NCBI RefSeq assembly: GCF_007830155.1
Contig: NZ_VLKY01000006.1
Location: 124,001-188,000 of the forward strand
Reading direction: 5' to 3'
Length of the DNA stretch: 64,000 nt
DNA from: Pseudomonas duriflava
Lineage (GTDB): Bacteria; Pseudomonadota; Gammaproteobacteria; Pseudomonadales; Pseudomonadaceae
In this document: positions 56,834 to 64,000 of the stretch, piece after piece
Position numbering within the stretch: the stretch's first letter is position 1
Layout: every line of letters starts with the position of its first letter
Position numbers and translations under genes: made by a program
The notes under the pieces: generated by a model
What the model saw: only the letters and a program-made list of their open reading frames with translations
What the model was told of the DNA's origin: nothing
The model's database searches: none

Positions 56834-57610
56834 ATGACTGCCCAGGACGAGAAGTACACCCGCCAGACGATTACTGAGGTCTGGCCGTGGGCCGACAACC
56901 TGTTCAGCCTGCGTACGACCCGCGATCCACGCTTTCGCTTCAGTGCCGGTCAATTCGCCCGGCTTGGAGTGGAAAAGGCGGATGGTGAGGTTGTCTGGCG
57001 GGCCTACTCGATGGTTTCGGCACCCCATGACGAGTTTCTAGAGTTCTTTTCCATTGTTGTGCCTGGCGGGGCTTTTACAAGCGAACTGAGCCGGTTAAAG
57101 CCCGGCGATACGTTGCTTGTGGAAAAGCAGCCATACGGCTATCTCACCCTGGAACGTTTCACAGGGGGGCGAGACCTCTGGTTATTGGCAACCGGTACCG
57201 GGCTGGCACCTTTCCTGTCCATGCTGCAGGAACCGGATGTATGGCAGCGCTATGAGCGGATCATCTTGGTATACAGCGTACGCGAGGCAAAGGACTTGGC
57301 CTATCAGGGCATGATCAAGGGGTTTGCTGAGCTGGAGTACCTGGAAGGCGTGGCTGAAAAGCTGGTCTACTTGCCCGTCGTCACGCGTGAGTCCTATCCT
57401 GGTGCGCTAGAAGGTCGCATAACAACCCTGATTGAAAACGGTGAGTTGGAGCGAGCCGCTAGTGTAGACCTGTCTACCGAGCACTCCCGCATTCTGATCT
57501 GTGGTAATCCCGAGATGGTGGAAGACACCCGCGCCGTGCTCAAGACACGTGGCCTGCAACTGGCCTTGAGTCGCCGGCCTGGGCAGATAGCGGTAGAGAA
57601 CTATTGGTGA
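56834..57610 (+). CDS. fpr: Ferredoxin/flavodoxin-NADP+ reductase
   Basis: 258 residues. FAD enzyme that moves electrons between NADPH and ferredoxin, flavodoxin or bacterioferritin-associated ferredoxin; part of the oxidative stress and iron response in pseudomonads. Seen: FAD-binding RAYSMVSAPHDE, the NADP domain LLATGTGLAPFLSML, and a C-terminus ending GQIAVENYW, characteristic of the bacterial Fpr subclass. GAGGA precedes the ATG. Lies before mscL and katB as in P. aeruginosa. Confidence 0.95.
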   Translation: MTAQDEKYTRQTITEVWPWADNLFSLRTTRDPRFRFSAGQFARLGVEKADGEVVWRAYSMVSAPHDEFLEFFSIVVPGGAFTSELSRLKPGDTLLVEKQPYGYLTLERFTGGRDLWLLATGTGLAPFLSMLQEPDVWQRYERIILVYSVREAKDLAYQGMIKGFAELEYLEGVAEKLVYLPVVTRESYPGALEGRITTLIENGELERAASVDLSTEHSRILICGNPEMVEDTRAVLKTRGLQLALSRRPGQIAVENYW

Positions 57611-57614
57611 CGCC

Positions 57615-57646
57615 ATCGCCTCAAGCCTGTAAAGATTTGAGGTGAT
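57615..57646. terminator. Terminator between fpr and mscL
   Basis: ATCGCCTCAA / TTGAGGTGAT (ten pairs with one G-U), 12-base loop, and a T-rich stretch on the plus side; between convergent genes. Confidence 0.7.
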
Positions 57647-57657
57647 TCAATGTTTTC

Positions 57658-58101
57658 TTAAGGCGTAGTTGGCGGTTCGTTCCTACCCGCAGGCTCGGTC
57701 TTCTGGCTCTGCTCCTTGAGCAGGTCACGAATTTCCGTCAGTAGCGCCTGATCTTTGGTTGGGCCAGCCGCTGCCTTTTGCTCCTGATGCAGATGCAGGC
57801 GGTTCAGCATCTTGATGGCGCTAAAGATGGCAAAAGCGATGATTATAAAGTCGAAGATAGACTGCAAGAATTTGCCGTAAGACAGCAGTACCGGTGGAGC
57901 CCCGTTCTGGGCGGCCTTCAATGTAATAGCCAGATTAGAGAAGTCCACACCACCCAGTAGCAGGCCAAGCGGAGGAGTGATCACGTCGGCAACGAATGAA
58001 GACACGATCTTGCCGAAGGCTCCACCAATAATGACTCCAACAGCCAGGTCGACGACATTGCCCTTTACGGCGAATGTCCTGAATTCGTTGATAAATTTCA
58101 T
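57658..58101 (-). CDS. mscL: Large-conductance mechanosensitive channel
   Basis: 147 residues from the ATG at 58101 (GGAG seven bases upstream). Homopentameric inner-membrane valve that opens under extreme tension on osmotic downshock. Seen: [20 protein letters not shown] (N-terminal helix and first pore helix), [12 protein letters not shown], the second helix [18 protein letters not shown], and a long charged C-terminal helix. Single-gene unit. Confidence 0.97.
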   Translation of the reverse strand: MKFINEFRTFAVKGNVVDLAVGVIIGGAFGKIVSSFVADVITPPLGLLLGGVDFSNLAITLKAAQNGAPPVLLSYGKFLQSIFDFIIIAFAIFSAIKMLNRLHLHQEQKAAAGPTKDQALLTEIRDLLKEQSQKTEPAGRNEPPTTP

Positions 58102-58297
58102 AAGCACTCCTGTTTTGGGAATAGCAAAGACGCCATTACAAATGTCTTGGGCACTTTGAGCCCCGAAACGGCTTTGTTGTTTCGATCTGTCTTGGAAAAG
58201 TGTTCAGCCCGAGGCGGGCGCACTTTGCCTGACAGCTGCGGTCCACCTATATACGGGCTAAAAAACTTATCTGTTCATCCACGTAAGGAGGTTATCC

Positions 58298-58531
58298 ATG
58301 GTTGCCGAGCACAACTTGCATAAAGATTTTCCGGACAAGGTTGAAACGTTTGAAAAACTTCGCAAGGATAGTCCTGAGTTCGCCAAACTGGTCGAGCAAT
58401 ACGAGGCACTGGATCAGGAGATCCTCGAAATTGAAGGGCTGGTAGAGAACAGCGGAGACGAGGAGCTGAACCGGTGTAAGCGTGAGCGAATGGTGATCAA
58501 AGACAAGATCGCCCGCGAGCTCCAACGTTAA
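58298..58531 (+). CDS. YdcH family (DUF465) small protein
   Basis: 77 residues, helical and charged. Seen: the family start HNLHKDFPDKVETFEKLRKD and the helical hairpin EQYEALDQEILEIEGL and RERMVIKDKIARELQR. AAGGAGGT directly before the ATG predicts strong translation. Function unknown. It stands alone between mscL and katB. Confidence 0.88.
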   Translation: MVAEHNLHKDFPDKVETFEKLRKDSPEFAKLVEQYEALDQEILEIEGLVENSGDEELNRCKRERMVIKDKIARELQR

Positions 58532-58543
58532 CAAGTTTGTCTG

Positions 58544-58564
58544 GCCGCTGCTTTTAGTAGCGGC
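58544..58564 (+). terminator. Hairpin downstream of the YdcH gene
   Basis: GCCGCTGC / GTAGCGGC with a TTTTA loop (eight pairs, one G-U), 12 bases after the stop. A T-run follows only after about ten bases. Confidence 0.5.
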
Positions 58565-58699
58565 TATAGCCTACTTTTCCGGTTTCGTTCATTGATTTTC
58601 TTGATAAAAAAATACAAGTCTTTCAATTTAGCGAAGCGGCCAAGGTTCCTTAGTCTTTGATGTGCCTTTTGAGCACTTCATTAAAAGAGGAACCGTACC

Positions 58700-60229
58700 A
58701 TGTCCATTCGGACCTTTTCAGGCCATGCCTTGAGCCTGATCGCTGCGAGCATTCTGACCGTTTCTGTAGCCTATGCCGATGTCCTGACGCGTGATAATGG
58801 CGCGCCGGTCGGTGACAACCAGAACTCCCAGACAGCTGGCGCAACAGGCCCTACGCTGTTACAGGATGTACAGCTGATCCAGAAACTTCAACGTTTTGAT
58901 CGCGAGCGGATTCCCGAGCGAGTGGTACATGCGCGCGGTACTGGCGCTCATGGTGAGTTCGTTGCGGAAGCCGATATTTCCGATCTAACCAAGGCGAAAG
59001 TCTTCCGCAAGGGCGAGCATACACCGGTCTTTGTGCGCTTCTCCTCTGTTGTTCACGGTAATCACTCTCCAGAAACCCTGCGTGACCCCCGTGGTTTTGC
59101 GACTAAGTTCTACACTGCCGATGGCAACTGGGACTTGGTAGGCAACAACTTCCCAACCTTCTTCATCCGCGACGCGATCAAGTTCCCGGACATGGTCCAC
59201 TCCTTCAAGACGGACCCGCGTACCAATCTGGATGATGATTCTCGCCGCTTCGACTTCTTCTCTCACGTACCAGAAGCCACCCGTACCCTGACCCAGCTGT
59301 ACTCCAATGAAGGTACCCCAGTGGGCTATCGCTTCATGGACGGCAACGGTGTACATGCCTATAAGTTCGTCAATGCTGAAGGCAAGGTGCACTATGTGAA
59401 GTTCCACTGGAAGTCACTACAGGGCGTCAAGAACCTTGATCCCAAGCAGGTCATGGAAGTGCAGGGTAAAGACTATTCCCACATGACCAACGACCTGGTT
59501 AGTGCAATCAAGAAGGGTGACTACCCGAAGTGGGACCTGTACATCCAGGTGCTCAACCCGGAAGATTTGGCCAAGTTCGACTTCGATCCTCTGGACGCAA
59601 CCAAGATCTGGCCGAATGTGCCTGAGCGCAAGATCGGCCAGATGGTCCTGAACAAGAACGTGGATAACTTCTTCCAGGAGACCGAGCAGGTTGCCATGGC
59701 GCCAGCTAACGTCGTACCTGGTATCGAGCCGTCCGAAGACCGTCTGCTGCAGGGTCGCGTATTCTCTTATGCCGACACCCAGATGTACCGCGTTGGCACA
59801 AACGGCCTGAGCCTGCCCATCAACCGTCCTCGTGTAGCTGTAAACAATGGCAACCAGGATGGTGCGATGAACTTTGGTCATACCGTAACCGGCGTCAACT
59901 ACGAGCCGAGCCGTCTAAATCCGCGTCCGCAGGATGACAATGCCCGCTACAGTCAGCTGCCGCTGTCCGGCACTACTCAGCAGGCCAAAATCCAGCGCGA
60001 GCAAAACTTCAAGCAGGCCGGTGATCTGTATCGTTCGTACAGCAAGAAAGAGCAGCAGGACCTGATCCAGAGCTTTGGTGAGTCCCTGGCGGGAGCGGAT
60101 GCCGAGAGCAAGAACATCATGCTGTCGTTCCTGTACAAGGCTGATCCTGAATACGGCACTGGCGTTGCCAAGGTAGCCGGTGGCGACCTGGCCAAGGTCA
60201 AGCAACTGGCTGCCCAGTTGAAAGACTAA
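58700..60229 (+). CDS. katB: Periplasmic catalase KatB
   Basis: 509 residues, clade of small-subunit heme catalases with a signal peptide (ALSLIAASILTVSVAYA, cleavage near residue 26). Disproportionates hydrogen peroxide. Seen: catalytic His in ERVVHARGTGAHGEF, Asn in GNNFPTFFIRDAIKFPD, and the heme-ligand Tyr in RVFSYADTQMYRVG. P. aeruginosa KatB is 513 residues, peroxide-induced through OxyR, and encoded before ankB exactly as here. AGAGGAA precedes the ATG. An OxyR site in the AT-rich 130 bases upstream is expected but not identified by eye. Confidence 0.95.
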   Translation: MSIRTFSGHALSLIAASILTVSVAYADVLTRDNGAPVGDNQNSQTAGATGPTLLQDVQLIQKLQRFDRERIPERVVHARGTGAHGEFVAEADISDLTKAKVFRKGEHTPVFVRFSSVVHGNHSPETLRDPRGFATKFYTADGNWDLVGNNFPTFFIRDAIKFPDMVHSFKTDPRTNLDDDSRRFDFFSHVPEATRTLTQLYSNEGTPVGYRFMDGNGVHAYKFVNAEGKVHYVKFHWKSLQGVKNLDPKQVMEVQGKDYSHMTNDLVSAIKKGDYPKWDLYIQVLNPEDLAKFDFDPLDATKIWPNVPERKIGQMVLNKNVDNFFQETEQVAMAPANVVPGIEPSEDRLLQGRVFSYADTQMYRVGTNGLSLPINRPRVAVNNGNQDGAMNFGHTVTGVNYEPSRLNPRPQDDNARYSQLPLSGTTQQAKIQREQNFKQAGDLYRSYSKKEQQDLIQSFGESLAGADAESKNIMLSFLYKADPEYGTGVAKVAGGDLAKVKQLAAQLKD

Positions 60230-60237
60230 TCGTGTCT

Positions 60238-60268
60238 CTCACGGCACGGTTTATAGCCGTGTCGTGAG
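60238..60268 (+). terminator. Strong hairpin between katB and ankB
   Basis: CTCACGGCACGG / CCGTGTCGTGAG with a seven-base loop, 12 pairs including one G-U, eight bases after the katB stop. No U-tract, so it probably shapes relative expression or protects the katB 3' end rather than stopping all transcription. Confidence 0.55.
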
Positions 60269-60298
60269 CCCGCTTATTTACGTTAAGGAGACCTCGTC

Positions 60299-60859
60299 AT
60301 GCGTGGCCTGTTATTCGGTGCCGTCGTGCTGTTCGGCGCGGCCTGCTGGGCGGACGAACCCGCTTCTGCTCCTTCCGCAAGCGATCCGGCGGCGGTCCAG
60401 TCTCAATTACACACTTACTTTTTCGATGCGGCCCGTGAAGGGCGCAGTGAAATGCTGGCCGAGTTCATCAAGGCTCACTATGACCTTAATACCCGTGACG
60501 AGAAGGGCTACACGGCTCTGATTCTGGCGGCTTACCATGGGCACAAGGCGGTTGTCGAACAGTTACTGGCAGCGGGTGCGGACCCCTGCATTCAGGACAA
60601 TCGAGGCAATACAGCGTTAATGGGAGCGATCTTCAAAGGGGAAGTGGCTATTGCCCACCGCCTCATCATGGCGGAGTGCAGCCCTGATCAGCGTAATACG
60701 GCAGGCCAGACCGCCGCCATGTACGCCGCATTGTTTCAGCGTAAGGATGTACTTGACGCCCTTGCGGCTCAAGGCGCCGACCTCAACGCAAAGGACGCCA
60801 TGGGTAATACTGTAGAAAAACTTGAGCGAGGCGAGTTCAGCCAGCCCCCAGCAAAGTGA
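60299..60859 (+). CDS. ankB: Periplasmic ankyrin-repeat protein AnkB
   Basis: 186 residues. Seen: a signal peptide (LLFGAVVLFGAACWA) and about four ankyrin repeats (ARDGRSE-like start, DEKGYTALILAAYHGHKAVV, QDNRGNTALMGAIFKGEVAI, QRNTAGQTAAMYAALFQRKD and NAKDAMGNTVEKL). In P. aeruginosa AnkB supports KatB activity and peroxide resistance, probably as a periplasmic scaffold. AAGGAG lies nine bases before the ATG. Co-directional with katB with 69 bases between. Confidence 0.93.
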   Translation: MRGLLFGAVVLFGAACWADEPASAPSASDPAAVQSQLHTYFFDAAREGRSEMLAEFIKAHYDLNTRDEKGYTALILAAYHGHKAVVEQLLAAGADPCIQDNRGNTALMGAIFKGEVAIAHRLIMAECSPDQRNTAGQTAAMYAALFQRKDVLDALAAQGADLNAKDAMGNTVEKLERGEFSQPPAK

Positions 60860-60887
60860 TGAGGGCTCTTGCCTTTGGATTCCGCTG

Positions 60888-61652
60888 TTACCGGCCTTCC
60901 AACCAGTTAAACAAAGACTGGTATTGCTGGGTCAGCTTATGGGTCGGATCCAGGTGAATAAGAGGTATGCACGCTTGATGAGACTCGCGCATCTTTACAG
61001 AGCTTGAAAGGTAAGCGGGGATAACAGGAAGCTCTCGCTGTTTGAGTTCGTCTAGCAGTTGGCGCGGTACAGTAGCCTGGGAATGATATTGATTGACCAC
61101 AATGCCTTCGACCGTTAGGCGATACTCGTAATCCTCGCGAATTTCCTCAATCTCGACAAATAGATCATAAAGCGCCTGTAGGGAAAACCGGTCGCAGTCA
61201 AAAGGAATCAAACAGCGATCCGCGGCGATGAGTGCAGAAATACTATAGAAGTTCAAAGCAGGAGGCGTATCCAGGTAGATCCTGTCGTAGTCTTCCTCCA
61301 GTCTTTCCAGATATTTGCTGAGCTTTTGTATCTTATATTTCGATTCGAGTTTGGACTGTAGCTCCGCCAGCTCATTCGACCCTGCAATGAGGTAGAGATT
61401 GTTGTAGGCAGTTTCGTGAATGGTAGCCTGGGCTTTTTTCCCTGCTCCTGAAACGGACTGTTTGAAAAAGTCGGCAATCCCTAGCGGTGTGTCTTTGCCT
61501 GTCAATCCCGTCAGGTAATGGGTGGAGTTGGCCTGCGGATCCAAGTCGATAAGCAGGGTGCGGTAACCTTCATTAGCGCTGATAGCAGCAAGGTTGCAAG
61601 CAATACTTGATTTTCCTACACCGCCCTTTTTGTTGAAGATGACCCGCTTCAT
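60888..61652 (-). CDS. Orphan ParA/MinD-family ATPase
   Basis: 254 residues. Seen: deviant Walker [10 protein letters not shown] (residues 8-16, signature Lys9), Walker A' region [15 protein letters not shown], and Walker [12 protein letters not shown]. There is no N-terminal DNA-binding extension, as in chromosomal ParA. Such ATPases form dynamic gradients on the nucleoid or membrane and position plasmids, chemoreceptors, flagella or carboxysomes. No parB or parS-like repeat is next to it; the coiled-coil gene upstream is the likely partner. AGGAAA precedes the ATG. GC content is lower than the rest of the window, which suggests acquisition. Confidence 0.88.
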   Translation of the reverse strand: MKRVIFNKKGGVGKSSIACNLAAISANEGYRTLLIDLDPQANSTHYLTGLTGKDTPLGIADFFKQSVSGAGKKAQATIHETAYNNLYLIAGSNELAELQSKLESKYKIQKLSKYLERLEEDYDRIYLDTPPALNFYSISALIAADRCLIPFDCDRFSLQALYDLFVEIEEIREDYEYRLTVEGIVVNQYHSQATVPRQLLDELKQRELPVIPAYLSSSVKMRESHQACIPLIHLDPTHKLTQQYQSLFNWLEGR

Positions 61653-61746
61653 TTTATTTCCTGGTTATATCCAACCTGTCAGTAAAATTGGCAGAGGTGT
61701 TCTGGAGGCTCGCTATTGAGGATTTCCTGCACCTCGGCCAGTCCTG

Positions 61747-62190
61747 TTAGTGGCTAACGGCCTGAGGTGCTGGCTCGTCAGCACCTGGCTCCTTTCTCTT
61801 TTGGAGAGAATGTGTAGCGGCATCCCGTACGGCATGAATGCTCTTCACCAAATTCACACTTTCGGCGATATCCTGATTAAGTCGATCAAGATAATGCTGT
61901 ATCCCGCTCTGCTTGCGGTTCAGCTTATCGAGGCGCTCAGTGTATTTGGCTATCTTCTTTTCCGCTTTTTCAACAGCTTTAGCTTTGGTTGACGCCATGG
62001 CATGCTCAAGATCCGCCTGAGCGGTGTTCAGCTTTTTGAGCGTCGTTTCATGACGCTTTTTCTGATAGGAAAGGTTTTCTTCGGCTGAGCGTGATACTTC
62101 GGCGCAAGCAGTTTCGAAGTTAACCAACAAACTTCCGGACAATTCTTCAAGAAGTTCTAACGGAGAGGAAATGCTAACTTTGTTAGGCAT
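61747..62190 (-). CDS. Coiled-coil protein, possible ParA partner
   Basis: 147 residues. Not recognised as a named family. Helical throughout: KKRHETTLKKLNTAQADLEH and KAVEKAEKKIAKYTERLDKL carry heptad patterns (about 40-110), followed by LDRLNQDIAESVNLVKSI and a disordered, charged tail with PGADEPAPQ. The N-terminus (MPNKVSISSPLELLEELSGS) is short and uncharged. The ATG at 62190 has CAGGGT upstream. The parA stop-to-start gap is 94 bases on the same strand. By analogy with McdB-type adaptors it could be the partner that activates the ATPase; this is inference only. Confidence 0.65.
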   Translation of the reverse strand: MPNKVSISSPLELLEELSGSLLVNFETACAEVSRSAEENLSYQKKRHETTLKKLNTAQADLEHAMASTKAKAVEKAEKKIAKYTERLDKLNRKQSGIQHYLDRLNQDIAESVNLVKSIHAVRDAATHSLQKRKEPGADEPAPQAVSH

Positions 62191-62231
62191 TGTTTTACCC
62201 TGAAAAATATTAAAGCATGACCAAAAGCAAT

Positions 62232-62263
62232 GGGTTGTTTTATAAGGCTAAATAAAACAATCC
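62232..62263 (-). terminator. Hairpin between the 60-residue gene and the coiled-coil gene
   Basis: GGGTTGTTTTAT / ATAAAACAATCC, 12 pairs with one G-U and an eight-base loop, 31 bases after the upstream stop codon. Partial terminator or attenuator for the downstream genes. Confidence 0.5.
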
Positions 62264-62293
62264 ACTGATAGGGCAATATAAGGTAAGACGCTT

Positions 62294-62476
62294 TTATGCC
62301 GGCTCGTTCGTTTCTTCGAACTGTACCGTTGTTGAGTCCCTAAGGGCGCTAATGCGCGTCTCTAGCTGACTTACGAAAAGATCAGCTTCATGCTTTGTAT
62401 GGAATCTAATAGGAATGTCGTTCAGCTTAACTACCCAGACAGCTTCCGTTTCCTGCTCTTCAACGTGAATATCCAT
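62294..62476 (-). CDS. Small unknown protein of 60 residues
   Basis: Starts MDIHVEEQETEAVWVVKLND; the ATG at 62476 has GGAGAG about nine bases upstream. The frame is open to an ATG at 62506, which lacks a ribosome-binding site. Acidic, probably a small beta-alpha fold (VWVVKLNDIPIRFHTKHEADLFVSQL) with a disordered tail. Not recognised. Co-directional with the coiled-coil and parA genes. Confidence 0.6.
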   Translation of the reverse strand: MDIHVEEQETEAVWVVKLNDIPIRFHTKHEADLFVSQLETRISALRDSTTVQFEETNEPA

Positions 62477-62803
62477 GCCGACGCTCTCCAAGAATGGCTC
62501 GGTCATAGTAATGAGCTGTCTTTATTTTGAAAACTACCTGTAATGGCTTTTTAATAAAAAATAGTCATTTTGTACTATTAAATGTCACCAGTCTGTGCGT
62601 GTGAATATAACGTTTCATTTTTATTTCAATATCATTAAATTTTAATTAATATTTAATGAATTCAGGTATTTATGTCTCAGCACACTTAAGCGGTTCTGCA
62701 CATTTTTGGCAGATTCATCTTATACAGAGACAAAAGAAACATGGCTGATTACTGTAAATTCATACAGTAATGTATAATTGGGCTTTCTGTTCAGGAGCCC
62801 GGA
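62477..62803. other. AT-rich non-coding region between the small gene and radA
   Basis: About 330 bases, strikingly AT-rich in 62500-62700. Contains a perfect nine-bp inverted repeat TCATTAAAT / ATTTAATGA (62632-62640 and 62651-62659), then the LexA-like box and radA promoter near 62750-62778. Typical of a xenogeneic-silencer (MvaT-type) target; no gene is seen. Confidence 0.6.
62752..62767 (+). promoter_or_regulatory. Candidate LexA (SOS) box in the radA promoter
   Basis: CTGTAAATTCATACAG fits the CTG-N10-CAG rule and matches 13 of 16 positions of the E. coli consensus. It is nested in a perfect palindrome TTACTGTA-N6-TACAGTAA. It ends five bases before a consensus -10 (TATAAT, 62773-62778), so binding would cover the promoter. 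Confidence 0.5.
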
Positions 62804-64000
62804 ATGGCCAAAGCCAAACGCATGTATGGCTGCACTGAGTGCGGCGCTACCTTTCCAAAATGGGCCGGCCAGTGCGGTGAGTGCGGTGCCTGGAATACCC
62901 TGGTCGAAACCGTCGTTGACACAGCTCCTTCTGCCACAGGACGTGGAAGTTGGACTGGGCAGCAAGCGGTACTCAAGACCCTGGCCGAGGTCAGTGTTGA
63001 AGAGACTCCGCGCTTTACTACCGACTCGACAGAGCTAGACCGCGTACTAGGGGGCGGTCTCGTTGACGGTTCGGTCGTTTTGATCGGTGGGGATCCGGGT
63101 ATCGGTAAGTCTACTATTCTGCTGCAAACGCTTTGCCGCATCGCTGAGCGAATGCCAGCGCTTTATGTCACGGGCGAAGAGTCGCAGCAACAGGTTGCTA
63201 TGCGGGCCCGTCGCCTGGGTTTACCGGAAGATAAACTTAAGGTCATGACGGAGACTTGTATCGAAAGCATCATCTCGACGGCACGGCAAGAAAAGCCTCG
63301 TGTCATGGTGGTGGACTCGATCCAAACGATTTTTACCGAGCAACTCCAGTCTGCGCCAGGCGGTGTCGCCCAAGTTCGAGAAAGTGCAGCTTTGCTCGTG
63401 CGTTTCGCCAAACAGACCGGCACGGCCATTTTTCTGGTGGGCCATGTTACCAAAGAGGGTGCACTGGCGGGGCCGCGAGTCCTGGAGCACATGGTGGATA
63501 CCGTCTTGTATTTCGAAGGTGAATCCGACGGCCGCCTGCGTCTGTTGCGGGCTGTAAAGAACCGCTTTGGCGCAGTGAACGAACTGGGCGTTTTTGGCAT
63601 GACCGATAAAGGGCTGAAAGAGGTTTCTAACCCATCAGCTATCTTTCTAACCCGTGCTCAGGAAGCCGTGCCAGGCAGTGTAGTCATGGCGACATGGGAA
63701 GGGTCGCGGCCCATGCTGGTGGAAGTACAGGCGTTGGTGGATACCAGTCACCTGGCCAATCCGCGACGGGTCACGGTAGGGCTCGATCAGAACCGCCTGG
63801 CCATGTTGTTGGCGGTATTGCACCGTCATGGTGGCATCCCCACCTATGATCAGGATGTATTCATTAACGTTGTCGGCGGGGTCAAGGTTTTGGAAACGGC
63901 CGTAGACTTGGCTCTTATGGCTGCGGTGATTTCCAGCTTGCGCGACAGACCTTTGGCCCATGATCTTTTGGTGTTCGGCGAGATAGGCCTGTCAGGCGAG
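62804..64000 (+). CDS. radA: DNA repair protein RadA, 3' end missing
   Basis: 399 residues are in the window, of about 455 in the family. RecA-like ATPase that promotes branch migration of recombination intermediates. Seen: N-terminal zinc finger CTECGATFPKWAGQCGECG (residues 10-28), Walker A GGDPGIGKST, the RadA motif KNRFG in VKNRFGAVNE, and the start of the C-terminal Lon-like domain (GGIPTYDQDVFINVVGG). ATG at 62804 with AGGAG seven bases upstream. The frame is open to the end of the window. Confidence 0.97.
   Translation, partial: MAKAKRMYGCTECGATFPKWAGQCGECGAWNTLVETVVDTAPSATGRGSWTGQQAVLKTLAEVSVEETPRFTTDSTELDRVLGGGLVDGSVVLIGGDPGIGKSTILLQTLCRIAERMPALYVTGEESQQQVAMRARRLGLPEDKLKVMTETCIESIISTARQEKPRVMVVDSIQTIFTEQLQSAPGGVAQVRESAALLVRFAKQTGTAIFLVGHVTKEGALAGPRVLEHMVDTVLYFEGESDGRLRLLRAVKNRFGAVNELGVFGMTDKGLKEVSNPSAIFLTRAQEAVPGSVVMATWEGSRPMLVEVQALVDTSHLANPRRVTVGLDQNRLAMLLAVLHRHGGIPTYDQDVFINVVGGVKVLETAVDLALMAAVISSLRDRPLAHDLLVFGEIGLSGE

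Noticed and set aside
60888-62476. Toxin-antitoxin or plasmid partition locus
   Set aside because: No toxin fold, no ParB-like protein and no repeated parS-like sites were seen; gene sizes and spacing do not fit a two-gene toxin-antitoxin unit.

Overview
The window is chromosomal DNA from a gammaproteobacterium of the family Pseudomonadaceae. Two blocks have, as I recall it, the gene order of the Pseudomonas aeruginosa chromosome. The first is holA-lptE-leuS ... lnt-corC-ybeY-phoH-miaB ... hemL-thiE-thiD-ladS plus amn. The second is fpr-mscL ... katB-ankB ... radA. Base composition is moderately GC-rich and clearly lower in the 60.9-62.8 kb segment. The species cannot be named from what is seen. 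There are no rRNA or tRNA genes, insertion sequences, prophage genes or CRISPR arrays.

Layout. 1-5.4 kb (minus strand): start of an MltB-type murein transglycosylase, then the ribosome-rescue gene arfA (its terminator lies inside its own reading frame), holA, lptE and leuS. 5.6-6.8 kb (plus): an unknown zinc-ribbon protein and a YdcF/ElyC envelope protein. 6.9-12.3 kb (minus): lnt-corC-ybeY-phoH-miaB, covering lipoprotein acylation, ion homeostasis, ribosome/rRNA maturation and tRNA thiomethylation. 12.4-16.3 kb: a DUF1820 gene, a Sel1-repeat protein, hemL (tetrapyrrole) and thiE-thiD (thiamine). 16.5-23.9 kb (plus): a LadS-like hybrid kinase with a degenerate receiver, a heterodimeric MdlAB-type ABC exporter and AMP nucleosidase. 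24-30 kb: nhaD antiporter, another ABC exporter, a metallo-beta-lactamase-fold lipoprotein, rluE and a globin. 29.9-33.8 kb: a periplasmic molybdenum-hydroxylase operon (2Fe-2S subunit, molybdopterin subunit, triheme cytochrome c), with an Lrp regulator nearby. 34.7-41.3 kb: a structured RNA ending in a textbook terminator, a secreted DUF6515 protein, a lipoprotein-fieF pair, hrpB and an AbrB-family membrane protein. 41.6-49.6 kb: a histidine kinase, betT, a GH15 glycosidase overlapping a glucose-dehydrogenase-like SDR, and an MFS exporter. 50-53.2 kb: cyanide-insensitive bd-type oxidase (cioAB plus a DUF2474 mini-subunit) and an NTF2-like protein. 53.2-60.9 kb: cardiolipin synthase, rlmG, a KduD-like SDR, fpr, mscL, a YdcH protein and katB-ankB. 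60.9-62.5 kb: an AT-richer module of an orphan ParA ATPase, a coiled-coil protein and a 60-residue protein. From 62.8 kb: radA, preceded by a LexA-like palindrome.

Most of the window is core housekeeping. The parts most worth a second look are the arfA terminator-in-ORF arrangement, the non-phosphorylatable-looking LadS receiver, the structured RNA at 34.7 kb, the ParA/coiled-coil module, and the candidate SOS box at radA. All start codons were judged from ribosome-binding sites, overlaps and family length. Where the longest open frame began upstream of the likely start, the internal start was chosen and this is said in the entry.
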